From Pseudomonas ceruminis (GTDB lineage: Bacteria; Pseudomonadota; Gammaproteobacteria; Pseudomonadales; Pseudomonadaceae): DNA of 64,000 nt. Of this stretch, positions 28,117 through 38,317 are shown one piece after another; within the stretch, counting starts at the first letter, position 1, and every line of letters starts with the position of its first letter. Made by a program: the position numbers and the translations under genes. Location: assembly GCF_021602025.1 (NCBI RefSeq), contig NZ_BQHW01000012.1, positions 1-64,000 of the forward strand, given 5' to 3'. The notes beneath the pieces were generated by a model. It saw only the letters and a list, made by a program, of their open reading frames with translations. It did not search any database and was not told the origin of the DNA.

Positions 28117-29118
28117 TCAGTCAGCTGTGACCAGCTTGGCTTGCCCAAGGTTCGCCAGGCGGATGCTGTCCTGTGCCTGCTGGATCTCGCCCTGGCTGCC
28201 GATCGGCCCCAGGCGCACGCGGTGCAGGGTCTGCTGGTTACGCACGATGGAGCTGATGAACACTGGCGCGCTGACCATGGTGCTGAGCTTCGAGCGCAGC
28301 AGCTCGGCGGCGTCCGGGTTGGCGAAGGCGCCAACCTGCAGGAAGCTGCCGCCGTTGTTGCCCGGCACATTGTTGCCACCCACTTGCACCGGCACCACCG
28401 GCGCCGCATGTTGCTGCGGTGGCGGCGTCCATTGTTCGACACGCCCGGTGCTGGCCGGGATCGCCTGGGTCTGGGCCACCTGGGGTTCCTTGAGCACCAG
28501 TGGCGGTTGCTGGCCACGCTGGGCCCACCATTGCTGCGGGTCAATGCCTTCTACGCGCACATGCGCAGTGCCGATTTCGGCATAGCCAAGCTTCTTCGCC
28601 GCCGCGTACGACAAGTCGATGATGCGGTCGGAATAGAACGGGCCACGGTCATTGACCCGCAGGATCACGCTGCGCCCGTTGGCCAGGTTGGTCACCCGTA
28701 CGTAGGCCGGCAGCGGCAGTGTCTTGTGCGCCGCGCTCATGCCATAGAGGTCGTACAGCTCGCCGTTGGCGGTGTTCTGCCCGTGGAACTTGGTGCCATA
28801 CCACGACGCGGTCCCTTCAGCGCGGTAGTTGCGCGCGTCCTGCATCGGGTAATAGGTCTTGCCCAGTACAGTGTAAGGGTTGGCCTTGTAGGCACCGGTG
28901 TGCACGGTCGGCGTCGCGTCGGGGATCTTGTTCACATCCACGTCCCACCACGGCGCACCGTCCTTGTGGGCCCGATTGATGTCCAGGCCGGGCTGCGAGC
29001 GCACGGTGTTACCGCTTTGCTGCGTGGTCGGGCGGCTGGAGGAACAGCTGACCAGCAGCATGCCGACGGTCATGCAGGTCAGCAGCTTGAAGGTGTTGGC
29101 AGAGAATATTGCGCGCAT
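28117..29118 (-). CDS. rlpA: Septal ring lytic transglycosylase RlpA
   Basis: An outer-membrane lipoprotein that cleaves naked glycan strands at the septum. The 333-residue precursor has a lipobox (MLLVSC, Cys at about 25). The double-psi beta-barrel domain follows (EGTASWYGTKFHGQNTANGELYD...AHKTLPLPAYVRVTNL...VNDRGPFY), then a proline/glutamine-rich linker and a C-terminal SPOR domain (GGSFLQVGAFANPDAAELLRS) that binds denuded peptidoglycan. It abuts mltB with no gap. Confidence 0.95.
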   Translation of the reverse strand: MRAIFSANTFKLLTCMTVGMLLVSCSSSRPTTQQSGNTVRSQPGLDINRAHKDGAPWWDVDVNKIPDATPTVHTGAYKANPYTVLGKTYYPMQDARNYRAEGTASWYGTKFHGQNTANGELYDLYGMSAAHKTLPLPAYVRVTNLANGRSVILRVNDRGPFYSDRIIDLSYAAAKKLGYAEIGTAHVRVEGIDPQQWWAQRGQQPPLVLKEPQVAQTQAIPASTGRVEQWTPPPQQHAAPVVPVQVGGNNVPGNNGGSFLQVGAFANPDAAELLRSKLSTMVSAPVFISSIVRNQQTLHRVRLGPIGSQGEIQQAQDSIRLANLGQAKLVTAD

Positions 29119-30129
29119 TTACTTGACGCCCCGTGCTAGGACCAGCTGTTCCGAAAGCTGATGCACGGCCATGGCATACATCACGCTGCGGTTGTAGCGA
29201 GTGATCGCGTAGAAGTTCTTCAGGCCCATCCAGTACTCGGGACCGTTTTCACCTTCCAGGCGGAAGGCGGTAACTGGCAGATCATCGCGCAGCGCATCAT
29301 GACTCGACCAGCCCAGCGCCCGCAACTGTGCAACCGTTTTCACCGGCTCAATGCCGGTGGTCAGGCCCTCGTCGGCCCGCTCGCCACTGACCTGGGCGCG
29401 GCTGACCACACCCTGGCCGGCGACCCAGCCATGGCGCTTGAAGTAGCTGGCGACGCTGCCGATGGCGTCGTCCGGGTTGTTCCAGATATTGATGTGGCCG
29501 TCGCCATCGAAGTCCACGGCGTAATTGCGGAAACTGCTCGGCATGAACTGCGGCAGGCCCATGGCGCCGGCATAGGAGCCCTTGAGCGTCAGCGGGTCGA
29601 GCTGTTCTTCACGGGCCAGCAGCAGGTATTCACGCAGCTCCTTGCGGAAGAATTCGGCACGCGGCGGGTAGTCGAAACCCAAGGTGGACAGCGCATCGAT
29701 CACCCGGTAGTTGCCGGTGTTGCGACCAAAGAAGGTTTCCACACCGATGATCGCCACGATGTATTGCGCCGGCACGCCATATTCCTGCTCGGCGCGGGCC
29801 AGCACGGCTTCGTGCTGGCGCCAGAAGTCCACCCCTCGCGCGATGCGCGCGTCGGTGATGAACATCGGGCGATACTCCTTCCACGGCTTGACCCGTTCGG
29901 CCGGACGCGAAATGGCGTCGAGGATCGATTGCTTGCGCTGCACCTCACGGAACACGCCCATCAGTTGCTCGCTGGCAAAGCCGTAGTCGCGGGCCATCTC
30001 GCCGACGAACTCGGCCACCTGCGGCGAACCGTCGTAATCGCCGGCGTGAGCCTGCTGGACAGCGCCGAACAGGCCCACCGCGCCAATCCACGGCGCACAA
30101 CGGGCAGCCCAGTTACGCACTGCTTGCAT
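29119..30129 (-). CDS. mltB: Membrane-bound lytic murein transglycosylase B
   Basis: A glycan-strand-cleaving enzyme of the periplasm, about 336 residues from the chosen ATG (30129), which has AAGGTGAAG upstream. The signal sequence ends near QQAHAGD and has no lipobox, so it resembles soluble SltB1 of P. aeruginosa. The catalytic glutamate is in IIGVETFFGRNTGNYRV. GSYAGAMGLPQFMPSSFRNY and VDFDGDGHINIWN are family signatures. It lies 17 bases downstream of rodA and directly before rlpA. Confidence 0.94.
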   Translation of the reverse strand: MQAVRNWAARCAPWIGAVGLFGAVQQAHAGDYDGSPQVAEFVGEMARDYGFASEQLMGVFREVQRKQSILDAISRPAERVKPWKEYRPMFITDARIARGVDFWRQHEAVLARAEQEYGVPAQYIVAIIGVETFFGRNTGNYRVIDALSTLGFDYPPRAEFFRKELREYLLLAREEQLDPLTLKGSYAGAMGLPQFMPSSFRNYAVDFDGDGHINIWNNPDDAIGSVASYFKRHGWVAGQGVVSRAQVSGERADEGLTTGIEPVKTVAQLRALGWSSHDALRDDLPVTAFRLEGENGPEYWMGLKNFYAITRYNRSVMYAMAVHQLSEQLVLARGVK

Positions 30130-30146
30130 TAAATTCTTCACCTTAT

Positions 30147-31292
30147 TCAAACCTGTGCGATCCATTTGCGGTGCGTATGGATCGACATCAGAACGCCAAA
30201 CGCTGACAGCAGCGTCACCAACGAAGTTCCGCCATAGCTAATGAAGGGCAGCGGCACGCCCACCACGGGCAGAAGGCCGCTGACCATACCGATATTGACG
30301 AACACATACACAAAGAAAGTCATGGTCAGGCTGCCCGCCAGCAGCTTGCCGAACAAGGTCTGCGCCTGCGCAGTGATCATCAGCCCGCGGCCGATCAGCA
30401 ACAGGTAGACAATCAGCAGCAGGCAAATGCCGACCAGGCCGAACTCCTCACCCAGCACCGCAATGATGAAGTCGGTGTGGCTCTCCGGCAGGAAGTCCAG
30501 GTGCGACTGGGTGCCTAACAGCCAACCCTTGCCAAACACCCCGCCAGAGCCGATCGCCGCCTTGGACTGGATGATGTTCCAGCCAGTGCCCAGCGGGTCG
30601 CTTTCCGGGTCGAGGAAGGTCAGTACCCGCTGCTTCTGGTAGTCGTGCATGACAAAGAACCACATCGCCACGGCCACCGGCACCGCTGCTGTGACCACAC
30701 TTAGGATCCAGCGCCAGCGCAGGCCCCCCATGAACAGCACGAATGCACCAGAGGCCAGAATCAGCAGCGCAGTCCCCAGGTCAGGCTGGCGCACGATGAG
30801 GATGAACGGCATGCCGATCAGCACCAGGCTGATGGCCACATGCTTGAGGTGCGGCGGCAAGGTGCGCTTGGACAGGTACCAGGCGATGGTCGCCGGCATG
30901 ATGATCTTCATGAATTCCGAGGGCTGGAAGCGGATCACCCCGGGGATGTTGATCCAGCGCGTGGCACCCATGGCGTTGTGCCCCATCACATCCACCACGA
31001 TCAGCAGGAACACCCCGGCCAGGTAGGCCAGCGGCACCCAGCGGGCCATGAAACGGGGCTCGAGCTGGGCGATGACGAACATCGACACCAGGCCGATGCC
31101 GAACGAGGTAGCCTGCTTGAGCAGCAGGTCCCAGTTCTTGCCACTGGCCGAATACAGCACGAACAGGCTGCCAGCCGCGAGGGTCAGCAGAATGACCAGC
31201 AGGGGGCCGTCGATGTGGATGCGCTGCAGGAAGCTGGCGCGTCGACGCATCACGTCCTCGCTGGAGAGCATGCGATCGAAATTGTTCTTCAC
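30147..31292 (-). CDS. rodA: Peptidoglycan glycosyltransferase RodA
   Basis: A SEDS-family polymerase that elongates the cell wall with PBP2. It has about ten membrane segments. SEDS signatures are present: IPGVIRFQPSEFMKI, RQPDLGTALLI, FLPESHTDFIIAVLGEEFG (with the catalytic aspartate region) and SYGGTSLV. I use the GTG at 31292, which overlaps the mrdA stop by four bases and gives 381 residues. An ATG at 31250 with a nearby GAGG would give 367 and is a real alternative. Confidence 0.95.
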   Translation of the reverse strand: MKNNFDRMLSSEDVMRRRASFLQRIHIDGPLLVILLTLAAGSLFVLYSASGKNWDLLLKQATSFGIGLVSMFVIAQLEPRFMARWVPLAYLAGVFLLIVVDVMGHNAMGATRWINIPGVIRFQPSEFMKIIMPATIAWYLSKRTLPPHLKHVAISLVLIGMPFILIVRQPDLGTALLILASGAFVLFMGGLRWRWILSVVTAAVPVAVAMWFFVMHDYQKQRVLTFLDPESDPLGTGWNIIQSKAAIGSGGVFGKGWLLGTQSHLDFLPESHTDFIIAVLGEEFGLVGICLLLIVYLLLIGRGLMITAQAQTLFGKLLAGSLTMTFFVYVFVNIGMVSGLLPVVGVPLPFISYGGTSLVTLLSAFGVLMSIHTHRKWIAQV

Positions 31293-33178
31293 AGGGCCTT
31301 TTCCTGGGCGACGGTGGCAGGAGCGTACTCAGGCTTGAGCCGGCCGCTTTCATCGAGCAACCAGGCATCCATGATCTGCCGCACCACGGGCGCGGCGACA
31401 CCGGAGCCGGACTCGCCGTTCTCGACCATCACCGACACCACGATCTTCGGCGCATCGGCCGGGGCGAAGGCGACGAACAACGCGTGGTCACGGTGACGCT
31501 CCTGAAGTTTGTTGCGGTCGTATTTTTCGCCTTGCTTGATGGCCACCACCTGGGCGGTACCGCTCTTGCCGGCAATGCGGTATTGCGCACCGGCCGCTGC
31601 CTTGCGTGCCGTGCCACGGGCGTTGTGCATCACCTGCTCCATGCCGTGGGTGACCTTGGCCCAATCGGATTTGTCACGCAGGACGATGTCATCCATGGGG
31701 TTAGGGTCCACCGGCTGCTGGCCTTCGATGGTCTTGGCCAGGTGCGGGCGATTCCACACACCCTTGTTGGCGATCAGCGCAGTGGCTTGCGCCAGTTGCA
31801 GCGGCGTGGCCTGCATGTAGCCCTGGCCGATCCCCAGGATCAGGGTTTCCCCCGGGAACCAGGCTTGCCGGCGGGTGGCGCGCTTCCACTCACGCGATGG
31901 CATCAGGCCGGACGACTCCTCGAACATGTCGAGGGCGACCCTCTGGCCGATGCCGAACTTGTTCATATAAGTGGATAGCCGATCAATGCCCATTTTGTGG
32001 GCAAGATCGTAGAAGTAGGTGTCATTGGATCGCATGATGGCGGTATCCAGGTCGACCCAACCGTCGCCGGTGCGGTTCCAGTTACGGTATTTGTGATCGT
32101 AGTTGGGCAACTGGTAGTAACCGGGGTCGAACACCCGGCTGCTGGCGTTGACCACACCACTGTCCAGGCCAGCGATGGCCACCGCCGGCTTGATGGTCGA
32201 GCCCGGCGGATACAGGCCACGCAACACACGGTTGAACAACGGGCGATCGATCGAATCGCGCAATTCGGCGTAGGCTTTGAAACTGATGCCGGTGACGAAC
32301 AGGTTGGGGTCGAAGCTCGGTTGACTGACCATCGCCAGCACTTCGCCAGTGCGTGGGTCGAGCGCCACCACGGCCCCCCGGCGGCCGCCCAGGGCTGCTT
32401 CGGCGGCTTCCTGCAACTTGATGTCCAGGCTCAGCACAATGTCTTTGCCCGGCTTAGGGTCGGTGCGCTTGAGCACCCGCAGCACCCGGCCACGGGCGTT
32501 GGTCTCGACTTCTTCGTAGCCGACCTGGCCGTGCAGGTCGTCTTCGTAGAACCGTTCGATGCCGGTCTTGCCGATGTGGTGGGTGCCACTGTAGTTGACC
32601 GGATCAAGGGTCTTGAGCTCTTTCTCGTTGATCCGCCCCACGTAGCCGACCGAGTGCGCAAAATGCGCCCCCTGCGGGTAATGCCGCACCAACTGGGCGA
32701 CCACTTCCACACCCGGCAGACGGAACTGGTTGACCGCCACACGGGCGATCTGCTCTTCGTTCAACTCGAACAGAATGGGCACCGGCTCGAAGGGCCGTCG
32801 CCCCTGCTTCATGCGTTTTTCGAACAGCGCACGGTCATCGGGCGTCAGCTCCAGCACTTCAACAATGCTGTCCAGTACTGCCTGCCAATCACCGGCACGC
32901 TCGCGAGTCATCGACAAGCTGAAACTAGGCCGGTTGTCGGCAACGACCACGCCGTTGCGGTCGAAGATCAGCCCGCGGGTCGGCGGGATCGGCTGCACAT
33001 GCACCCGGTTGTTCTCCGACAGCGTCGAGTGATAGTCGTACTGGATGATCTGCAGGTAGTAAAGCCGCGCAATCAGCACGCAAATGAGCAGGATGATCGC
33101 CACCGCGCCGACCACGACGCGGTTACGCACCAGGCGGGCGTCTTTCTCGTGGTCCTTGAGACGGATCGGCTGCGACAT
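31289..33178 (-). CDS. mrdA: Peptidoglycan transpeptidase PBP2
   Basis: The class B penicillin-binding protein of the elongasome, 629 residues. One N-terminal membrane segment (about residues 20-42) is followed by the dimerisation domain and a transpeptidase domain with motifs STIKP (nucleophile serine), SND and KSGTAQ. The order mrdA-rodA with a four-base overlap fits their stoichiometric complex. It is preceded by rlmH with a 16-base gap. Confidence 0.97.
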   Translation of the reverse strand: MSQPIRLKDHEKDARLVRNRVVVGAVAIILLICVLIARLYYLQIIQYDYHSTLSENNRVHVQPIPPTRGLIFDRNGVVVADNRPSFSLSMTRERAGDWQAVLDSIVEVLELTPDDRALFEKRMKQGRRPFEPVPILFELNEEQIARVAVNQFRLPGVEVVAQLVRHYPQGAHFAHSVGYVGRINEKELKTLDPVNYSGTHHIGKTGIERFYEDDLHGQVGYEEVETNARGRVLRVLKRTDPKPGKDIVLSLDIKLQEAAEAALGGRRGAVVALDPRTGEVLAMVSQPSFDPNLFVTGISFKAYAELRDSIDRPLFNRVLRGLYPPGSTIKPAVAIAGLDSGVVNASSRVFDPGYYQLPNYDHKYRNWNRTGDGWVDLDTAIMRSNDTYFYDLAHKMGIDRLSTYMNKFGIGQRVALDMFEESSGLMPSREWKRATRRQAWFPGETLILGIGQGYMQATPLQLAQATALIANKGVWNRPHLAKTIEGQQPVDPNPMDDIVLRDKSDWAKVTHGMEQVMHNARGTARKAAAGAQYRIAGKSGTAQVVAIKQGEKYDRNKLQERHRDHALFVAFAPADAPKIVVSVMVENGESGSGVAAPVVRQIMDAWLLDESGRLKPEYAPATVAQEKAL

Positions 33179-33194
33179 CTGACTGCTTACAGGC

Positions 33195-33662
33195 TCATTT
33201 GTGGTAAGGGTGCCCGGACAACACTGTCCAGGCGCGATAGATCTGCTCGCCGATGAGTATCCTTACCAACGGGTGCGGCAACGTCAGCGGCGACAACGAC
33301 CAGCGTTGCTCGGCCCGCGCACAGACCTCCGGTGCCAGCCCTTCCGGGCCGCCCACCATCAGGTTCACCGTACGCGAGTCCAGGCGCCAGCGGTCCAGCT
33401 CGGTCGCCAGCTGCTCGGTACTCCAGGGCTTGCCATGGACCTCGAGGGTGACAATGCGTTCCCCGGGTTGAACCTTGCTCAGCATGGCCTCGCCCTCCTG
33501 TCGGATCAGGCGGGCGACGTCGGCATTCTTGCCACGGGTGTTCAGCGGGATTTCCACCAGCTCTAGCGACAGCTCTTGGGGCAGGCGCTTGGCATATTCA
33601 TGCCAGCCTTCCTCGACCCACTTGGGCATGCGCGAGCCGACCGCGATCAGGCGCAGACGCAC
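33195..33662 (-). CDS. rlmH: 23S rRNA pseudouridine(1915) N3-methyltransferase
   Basis: A SPOUT-fold enzyme of 155 residues that methylates pseudouridine 1915 on 70S ribosomes. Motifs are [24 protein letters not shown] at the N-terminus, the SAM-binding knot ([20 protein letters not shown]) and the C-terminal [24 protein letters not shown]. The start is a GTG with AAGGAAG eight bases upstream. It lies ten bases after rsfS. Confidence 0.97.
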   Translation of the reverse strand: MRLRLIAVGSRMPKWVEEGWHEYAKRLPQELSLELVEIPLNTRGKNADVARLIRQEGEAMLSKVQPGERIVTLEVHGKPWSTEQLATELDRWRLDSRTVNLMVGGPEGLAPEVCARAEQRWSLSPLTLPHPLVRILIGEQIYRAWTVLSGHPYHK

Positions 33663-33671
33663 GACGCTTCC

Positions 33672-34094
33672 TTATTCCCGGTCTTTGAGCTTGTCGGTGA
33701 AGTAGTCGCTGGCGTTTTCCGGGCTGTGGTGCTTGGCATCGGCCGCACGGCTTTGCTCGGCACCCAGCCACAGGCGCTCCAGGTCGTAGAACTGGCGGGC
33801 AGCGGCGGTCATCATGTGCACGATGACGTCGTTGAGGTCCAGCAACACCCAGTCGCTGTCGCCCTTGCCTTCTTCGCCCAGCGGCTGCGCGCCTTCTTTC
33901 TTGACCGTTTCACGGACCTTTTCCAGCATTGCGTTGATCTGGCGGTTGGAGGTACCGGTGGCAATGATCATGTAGTCGGTCAGGCTGTGCTTCTCGCGCA
34001 CGTCGATGACCTGGATATCCTGGGCCTTGACGTCTTCCAGAGCGCTAATGGTCAGTTTGACCAGTTCTTCGCCATTGATTTTTTGCTTGCTCAT
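33672..34094 (-). CDS. rsfS: Ribosomal silencing factor RsfS
   Basis: Binds ribosomal protein uL14 and blocks subunit joining during starvation. It is 140 residues; the conserved core is LTISALEDVKAQDIQVIDVRE ... MIIATGTSNRQINAM ... DSDWVLLDLNDVIVHMM...RQFYDLERLW. The C-terminal 30 residues (EQSRAADAKHHSPENASDYF) are a variable polar tail. I use the ATG at 34094 rather than 34109. It follows nadD, with 45 bases between them, as in many bacteria. Confidence 0.95.
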   Translation of the reverse strand: MSKQKINGEELVKLTISALEDVKAQDIQVIDVREKHSLTDYMIIATGTSNRQINAMLEKVRETVKKEGAQPLGEEGKGDSDWVLLDLNDVIVHMMTAAARQFYDLERLWLGAEQSRAADAKHHSPENASDYFTDKLKDRE

Positions 34095-34139
34095 ATAAAA
34101 CTCGTTCAACTCGTAGGATGAGGCGCCCGCAGGGCACCG

Positions 34140-34799
34140 TCAGTTAGGCACACGATACAGTTCGTGCGCCTCGATGTAGGCCAGTACGGCGTCCGGCACC
34201 AGGAACCTCACCGATTTGCCGCTGGCCAGCAGCTGTCGGATCTGTGTAGCCGACACCGCGAGCGGCGTCTGCCAGACGAACGAAATATTCCCCGCCGGGC
34301 CGGACATGGCGGTGGGATCGCTCTCGGAGCGCGCAGCCAGCAGGTTGCGCAGCTCGTCAGGGGGTTCAACGTCGGCATCCGGGCGTTGCAGCACCAGGAT
34401 GTGACAGTGTTGCAGTAGTTCTTCCCAGCGGTGCCAGCCCGGCAAGCCGCAGAAGGCGTCCCAACCGAGCACCAGGAACAGCTGGTCGTCGGCGCCCAGT
34501 TCAGCACGGATCGATTCCAGCGTATCGATGGTGTACGACGGCTTGTCACGCTCAAGCTCACGGGCATCCACGCTCAGGCACTCGACGCCCTGCACGGCGC
34601 TGCGCACCATGGCCAGGCGATCTTCGGCTGCCACTTGCGGGGTGTCGCGGTGCGGCGGACGGGCGTTGGGCAGCAGGCGCAGTTCATCCAGCGCCATGAA
34701 CTCGGCCACCTCCAGCGCGCTGCGCAGGTGGCCGATGTGCACGGGGTCGAAAGTACCACCGAGAATGCCGATACGCCGGACTGCCTGGGCCTTGCTCAA
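34140..34799 (-). CDS. nadD: Nicotinate-nucleotide adenylyltransferase
   Basis: Makes nicotinate adenine dinucleotide for NAD synthesis. The 219-residue protein has the nucleotidyltransferase signature [15 protein letters not shown] (HxGH) and the C-terminal ISxTxxR-like [12 protein letters not shown]. The start is a TTG that lies one base past the proA stop, with AGGAG about nine bases upstream. The gene is tightly coupled to proA. Confidence 0.94.
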   Translation of the reverse strand: MSKAQAVRRIGILGGTFDPVHIGHLRSALEVAEFMALDELRLLPNARPPHRDTPQVAAEDRLAMVRSAVQGVECLSVDARELERDKPSYTIDTLESIRAELGADDQLFLVLGWDAFCGLPGWHRWEELLQHCHILVLQRPDADVEPPDELRNLLAARSESDPTAMSGPAGNISFVWQTPLAVSATQIRQLLASGKSVRFLVPDAVLAYIEAHELYRVPN

Positions 34800-34800
34800 C

Positions 34801-36072
34801 TCAGCAGGACTCCTGGCCGCGTAGCTGGCCGTCGCCGATCACGACATACTTCTCGCAGGTCAGCCCTTCCAGGCCGACCGGGCCACGGGCGTGCAGCTTG
34901 TCGGTGGAGATGCCGATTTCTGCACCCAGGCCGTATTCGAAACCATCGGCGAAGCACGTCGGGGTATTGAGCATCACCGACGCCGAGTCGACCTCAGCCA
35001 GGAACTGGCGAGCCTGGCCCTGGTGTTCGGTGATGATCGAGTCGGTGTGGTGCGAGCCATAGTGGTTGATGTGCTCGATGGCCTGGTCCAGGCCGTCGAC
35101 CACACGGACCGACAGAATGGCGTCGAGGTACTCGGTGTGCCAATCGTCTTCTGTGGCCGGCTTGGCCTCGATCAGTGCACGGGTACGTTCGCAGCCACGC
35201 AGCTCGACGCCTTTTTCCTGGAAGCGACGGGCCATTTCTGGCAGGAAGCCTTGCGCCACGCGCTGATCGACCAACAGGGTTTCCATCGCACCGCAAATGC
35301 CATAACGGTAGGTCTTGGCATTGAAGGCAACGCGCCAGGCCTTGTCCAGATCGGCATGCTCAGCCACATAGACATGGCAGATACCGTCCAGGTGCTTGAT
35401 CACCGGCACCCGGGCATCACGGCTGATGCGCTCGATCAGGCCACGGCCACCGCGGGGGACGATGACATCGACGAACTCCGGCATGCTGATCAGCGCGCCG
35501 ACGGCTTCCCGGTCGGTGGTCTCGACCACTTGCACCACGGCCGCCGGCAGGTCGGCTTCGGCCAGGCCGCGCTGGATGCAGGTGGCGATCGCGCGGTTGG
35601 AGTGGATGGCCTCGGAGCCCCCACGCAGGATGGTGGCGTTGCCCGACTTCAGGCACAGGCTGGCGGCATCGATAGTCACATTGGGACGCGACTCGTAGAT
35701 GATCCCGATCACCCCCAGCGGTACACGCATCTTGCCGACCTGAATGCCCGACGGGCGATAGCTCATGTCACGGATGGCGCCGACCGGGTCCGGCAGGCTG
35801 GCCACCTGACGCAGGCCGGTGATCATGCCGTCGATGCGCGCCGGAGTCAGTGCCAGGCGGTCCAGCAGCGCCGGCTCCAGGCCATTGGCACGGCCGGCGG
35901 CCAGGTCCAGTTCGTTGGCTGCGGCGAGCTCGGCACGGGCGGCGTCCAGCGCATCGGCGGCGGCCTGCAGGGCGCGGTTCTTCTGCGCGGTGCTGGCACG
36001 CGCGATCACCCGGGACGCCTGGCGAGCGGAGCGACCCAAACGGGTCATATAGTCAAGAACGGACTCAGTCAT
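34801..36072 (-). CDS. proA: Glutamate-5-semialdehyde dehydrogenase
   Basis: Reduces glutamyl phosphate to the semialdehyde in proline synthesis. The 423-residue protein shows the aldehyde-dehydrogenase fold with family motifs [35 protein letters not shown] and the catalytic cysteine in [13 protein letters not shown]. It heads the proA-nadD-rsfS-rlmH-mrdA-rodA-mltB-rlpA run. proB is not adjacent. Confidence 0.97.
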   Translation of the reverse strand: MTESVLDYMTRLGRSARQASRVIARASTAQKNRALQAAADALDAARAELAAANELDLAAGRANGLEPALLDRLALTPARIDGMITGLRQVASLPDPVGAIRDMSYRPSGIQVGKMRVPLGVIGIIYESRPNVTIDAASLCLKSGNATILRGGSEAIHSNRAIATCIQRGLAEADLPAAVVQVVETTDREAVGALISMPEFVDVIVPRGGRGLIERISRDARVPVIKHLDGICHVYVAEHADLDKAWRVAFNAKTYRYGICGAMETLLVDQRVAQGFLPEMARRFQEKGVELRGCERTRALIEAKPATEDDWHTEYLDAILSVRVVDGLDQAIEHINHYGSHHTDSIITEHQGQARQFLAEVDSASVMLNTPTCFADGFEYGLGAEIGISTDKLHARGPVGLEGLTCEKYVVIGDGQLRGQESC

Positions 36073-36276
36073 GGGTTCGGTGTCTTGGCGAAGGGGAAAT
36101 CGGCTGATTATAACTGTCGTACAGGTATACGCCCAGCGGCGGGTGGCGGATGGTAGAAAATGGCTGATCGAAAGAGGTAGGAAAGATGTAACCGGTCTTA
36201 ACGAGTTGTCCTGATTCAGCCTCGATTAAGCCATTCATTGCTATCATCCGCGCCTTCACCACGACGAACCGCCAGC

Positions 36277-36984
36277 ATGCCAGACACCACCCCCTGCCCT
36301 GCCCGCGCCCTGCCCGACAGCTTCTTCGATCGCGACGCCCAAACCTTGGCCAAGGCCCTGCTGGGCAAGGTCATCCGCCATCGCCATGGCGACCTGTGGC
36401 TGGCAGCGCGAATCATCGAGACCGAGGCCTACTACCTCACCGACAAGGGTAGCCACGCCTCGCTTGGCTATACCGAGAAACGCAAGGCGCTGTTCCTCGA
36501 CGGTGGGCACATCTATATGTATTACGCCCGCGGCGGCGACTCGCTGAACTTCAGCGCCCACGGCCCTGGCAACGCGGTATTGATAAAGTCCGCCTACCCC
36601 TGGGTGGACGCCATTTCCGATGCCAACAGCCTGGCCCAGATGCAGTTGAACAACCCCGATGCCAGTGGCAACCTGCGGCCCGCCGAGCGCCTGTGTGCCG
36701 GCCAGACCCTGCTGTGTCGCGCCCTGGGCCTGAAAGTGCCGGATTGGGACGCCCAGCGTTTCGACGCCGAGCGCCTGTACGTCGAAGATTGCGGCATCAC
36801 CGTACCGAAGGTTATCCAGGCAGCACGCCTGGGCATCCCCCATGGCCGCGACGAGCATTTGCCCTACCGCTTCGTCGACGCCGAATTTGCCCGTTTCTGC
36901 ACCCGGAACCCGCTGCGCCGTGGCCAGGTCGAAGGGCGGGACTTCTCCATAATCGAACGCCCCCTCACTCAAGAAGGAAGCTGA
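36277..36984 (+). CDS. 3-methyladenine DNA glycosylase (AAG/MPG type)
   Basis: Removes alkylated purines in base-excision repair. The 235-residue protein matches the AAG/MPG family: LAKALLGKVIRHRHGDLWLAARIIETEAYY (substrate pocket and catalytic glutamate region), GGHIYMYYARGGDSLNFSA and RLCAGQTLLCRALGL. Length fits the bacterial family. The start at 36277 (MPDTTPC) was chosen; a TTG at 36238 would add 13 residues. It diverges from proA and is followed by the DedA-PAP2 gene after three bases. Confidence 0.9.
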   Translation: MPDTTPCPARALPDSFFDRDAQTLAKALLGKVIRHRHGDLWLAARIIETEAYYLTDKGSHASLGYTEKRKALFLDGGHIYMYYARGGDSLNFSAHGPGNAVLIKSAYPWVDAISDANSLAQMQLNNPDASGNLRPAERLCAGQTLLCRALGLKVPDWDAQRFDAERLYVEDCGITVPKVIQAARLGIPHGRDEHLPYRFVDAEFARFCTRNPLRRGQVEGRDFSIIERPLTQEGS

Positions 36985-36987
36985 AAC

Positions 36988-38304
36988 ATGGGCCAATGGC
37001 TCGACAGCTTGACTGGCTGGCTCAGTGCAAACCCACAGTGGCTTGGCCTGGCCATCTTCCTGGTGGCTTGCATCGAGTGCCTGGCCATCGCCGGCATCAT
37101 CGTGCCAGGCACGGTATTACTGTTCGCGGTGGCGGTGCTGGCCGGCAGCGGCACCTTCAGCCTGGGTGAAACATTGCTGCTGGGGTTTCTCGGTGGCGTG
37201 CTCGGTGACGCCTTGTCCTACGCGATAGGTAAATACTTCCACCAGAACATCCGCCGCCTGCCGCTGCTGCGTCACCACCCGGAATGGATCGGCAGTGCCG
37301 AGGCCTATTTCCAACGGTACGGCATCGCCAGCCTGCTGGTAGGCCGGTTCATCGGCCCGTTGCGACCGATGCTGCCGATGGTCGCCGGCATGTTCGACAT
37401 GCCATTACCGCGGTTCATCGCGGTCAGCCTGGTGGCGGGCGCCGGCTGGTCGGTGGCCTACCTGTTGCCGGGCTGGGCCACTGGGGCGGCCATGCGCCTG
37501 CCGCTGCCGGAAGGTTTCTGGCTGGACGCCGGCATTGTCGCAGGCACTTTGGCAGTGTTGATCGGCCTGAGCCTGAACAGCAGCATTCGCGACCAGCGCC
37601 ACGGCACCCGGCTGATCGCTGGCTTGAGCTTCCTGGCGTTGGCCGGGGTGTTTCTGGGCTGGCCATACCTTCAGGCGTTCGACCAAGGGGTGATGACCCT
37701 GGTCCAGGAACACCGCAGCCGCGCCATCGACGGTACCGTGGTGCTGGTGACCCGCCTGGGTGATTTCCGCACCCAGCTGTTCCTCGGCGGGCTGCTCACC
37801 GCCTTGCTGCTGCTCGCCCGCCAATGGCGCCATGCCGTGTTCGCCGGCGCCACACTGCTGGGCACGGCCATCGCCAATGGCTCGTTGAAATGGCTGTTCG
37901 CCCGGGCGCGCCCGGAAGTGCTGACCGACCCGCTGACCAGCTACAGCATGCCCAGCGGGCACAGTTCGGCATCGTTTGCGTTCTTTCTGGTGCTGGCGGT
38001 GCTGGCCGGGCGCGCGCAACCGCCGCGCATGCGCCTGACCTGGGTAATGCTGGGCTGTATTCCGGCACTGGCAATCGCCCTGTCGCGGGTATACCTGGGG
38101 GCGCACTGGCCGACCGACGTGCTGGCCGGGGCCCTGCTGGCATGCTGCGTATGTGCAGCGAGCCTGACGCTGGTGCAGTACCGTCAACCGCTCAATGCAC
38201 TACCACAGCGGGTGTGGTGGCTGGTGTTGCCGGCCTGTATCGCGCTGCTGGCGTTTTTTGCCATGCATGCATTGCCGCATGCGCTGGCGCGTTACCAGTA
38301 CTGA
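36988..38304 (+). CDS. DedA-PAP2 fusion membrane protein
   Basis: A 438-residue inner-membrane protein made of two parts. Residues 1-200 are a DedA/SNARE-associated domain (GIIVPGTVLLFAVAVLAGSG...GVLGDALSYAIGKYF...LLVGRFIGPLRPMLPMVAGM), a family linked to undecaprenyl-phosphate or lipid flipping. Residues 225-400 are a PAP2 phosphatase domain with all three motifs (KWLFARARPE, PSGHSSA, SRVYLGAHWPTDVL). The fusion suggests a lipid phosphatase coupled to its own flippase, possibly in lipid-carrier recycling. It starts three bases after the glycosylase. Confidence 0.93.
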   Translation: MGQWLDSLTGWLSANPQWLGLAIFLVACIECLAIAGIIVPGTVLLFAVAVLAGSGTFSLGETLLLGFLGGVLGDALSYAIGKYFHQNIRRLPLLRHHPEWIGSAEAYFQRYGIASLLVGRFIGPLRPMLPMVAGMFDMPLPRFIAVSLVAGAGWSVAYLLPGWATGAAMRLPLPEGFWLDAGIVAGTLAVLIGLSLNSSIRDQRHGTRLIAGLSFLALAGVFLGWPYLQAFDQGVMTLVQEHRSRAIDGTVVLVTRLGDFRTQLFLGGLLTALLLLARQWRHAVFAGATLLGTAIANGSLKWLFARARPEVLTDPLTSYSMPSGHSSASFAFFLVLAVLAGRAQPPRMRLTWVMLGCIPALAIALSRVYLGAHWPTDVLAGALLACCVCAASLTLVQYRQPLNALPQRVWWLVLPACIALLAFFAMHALPHALARYQY

Positions 38305-38317
38305 GGGTGCCTGTGGT

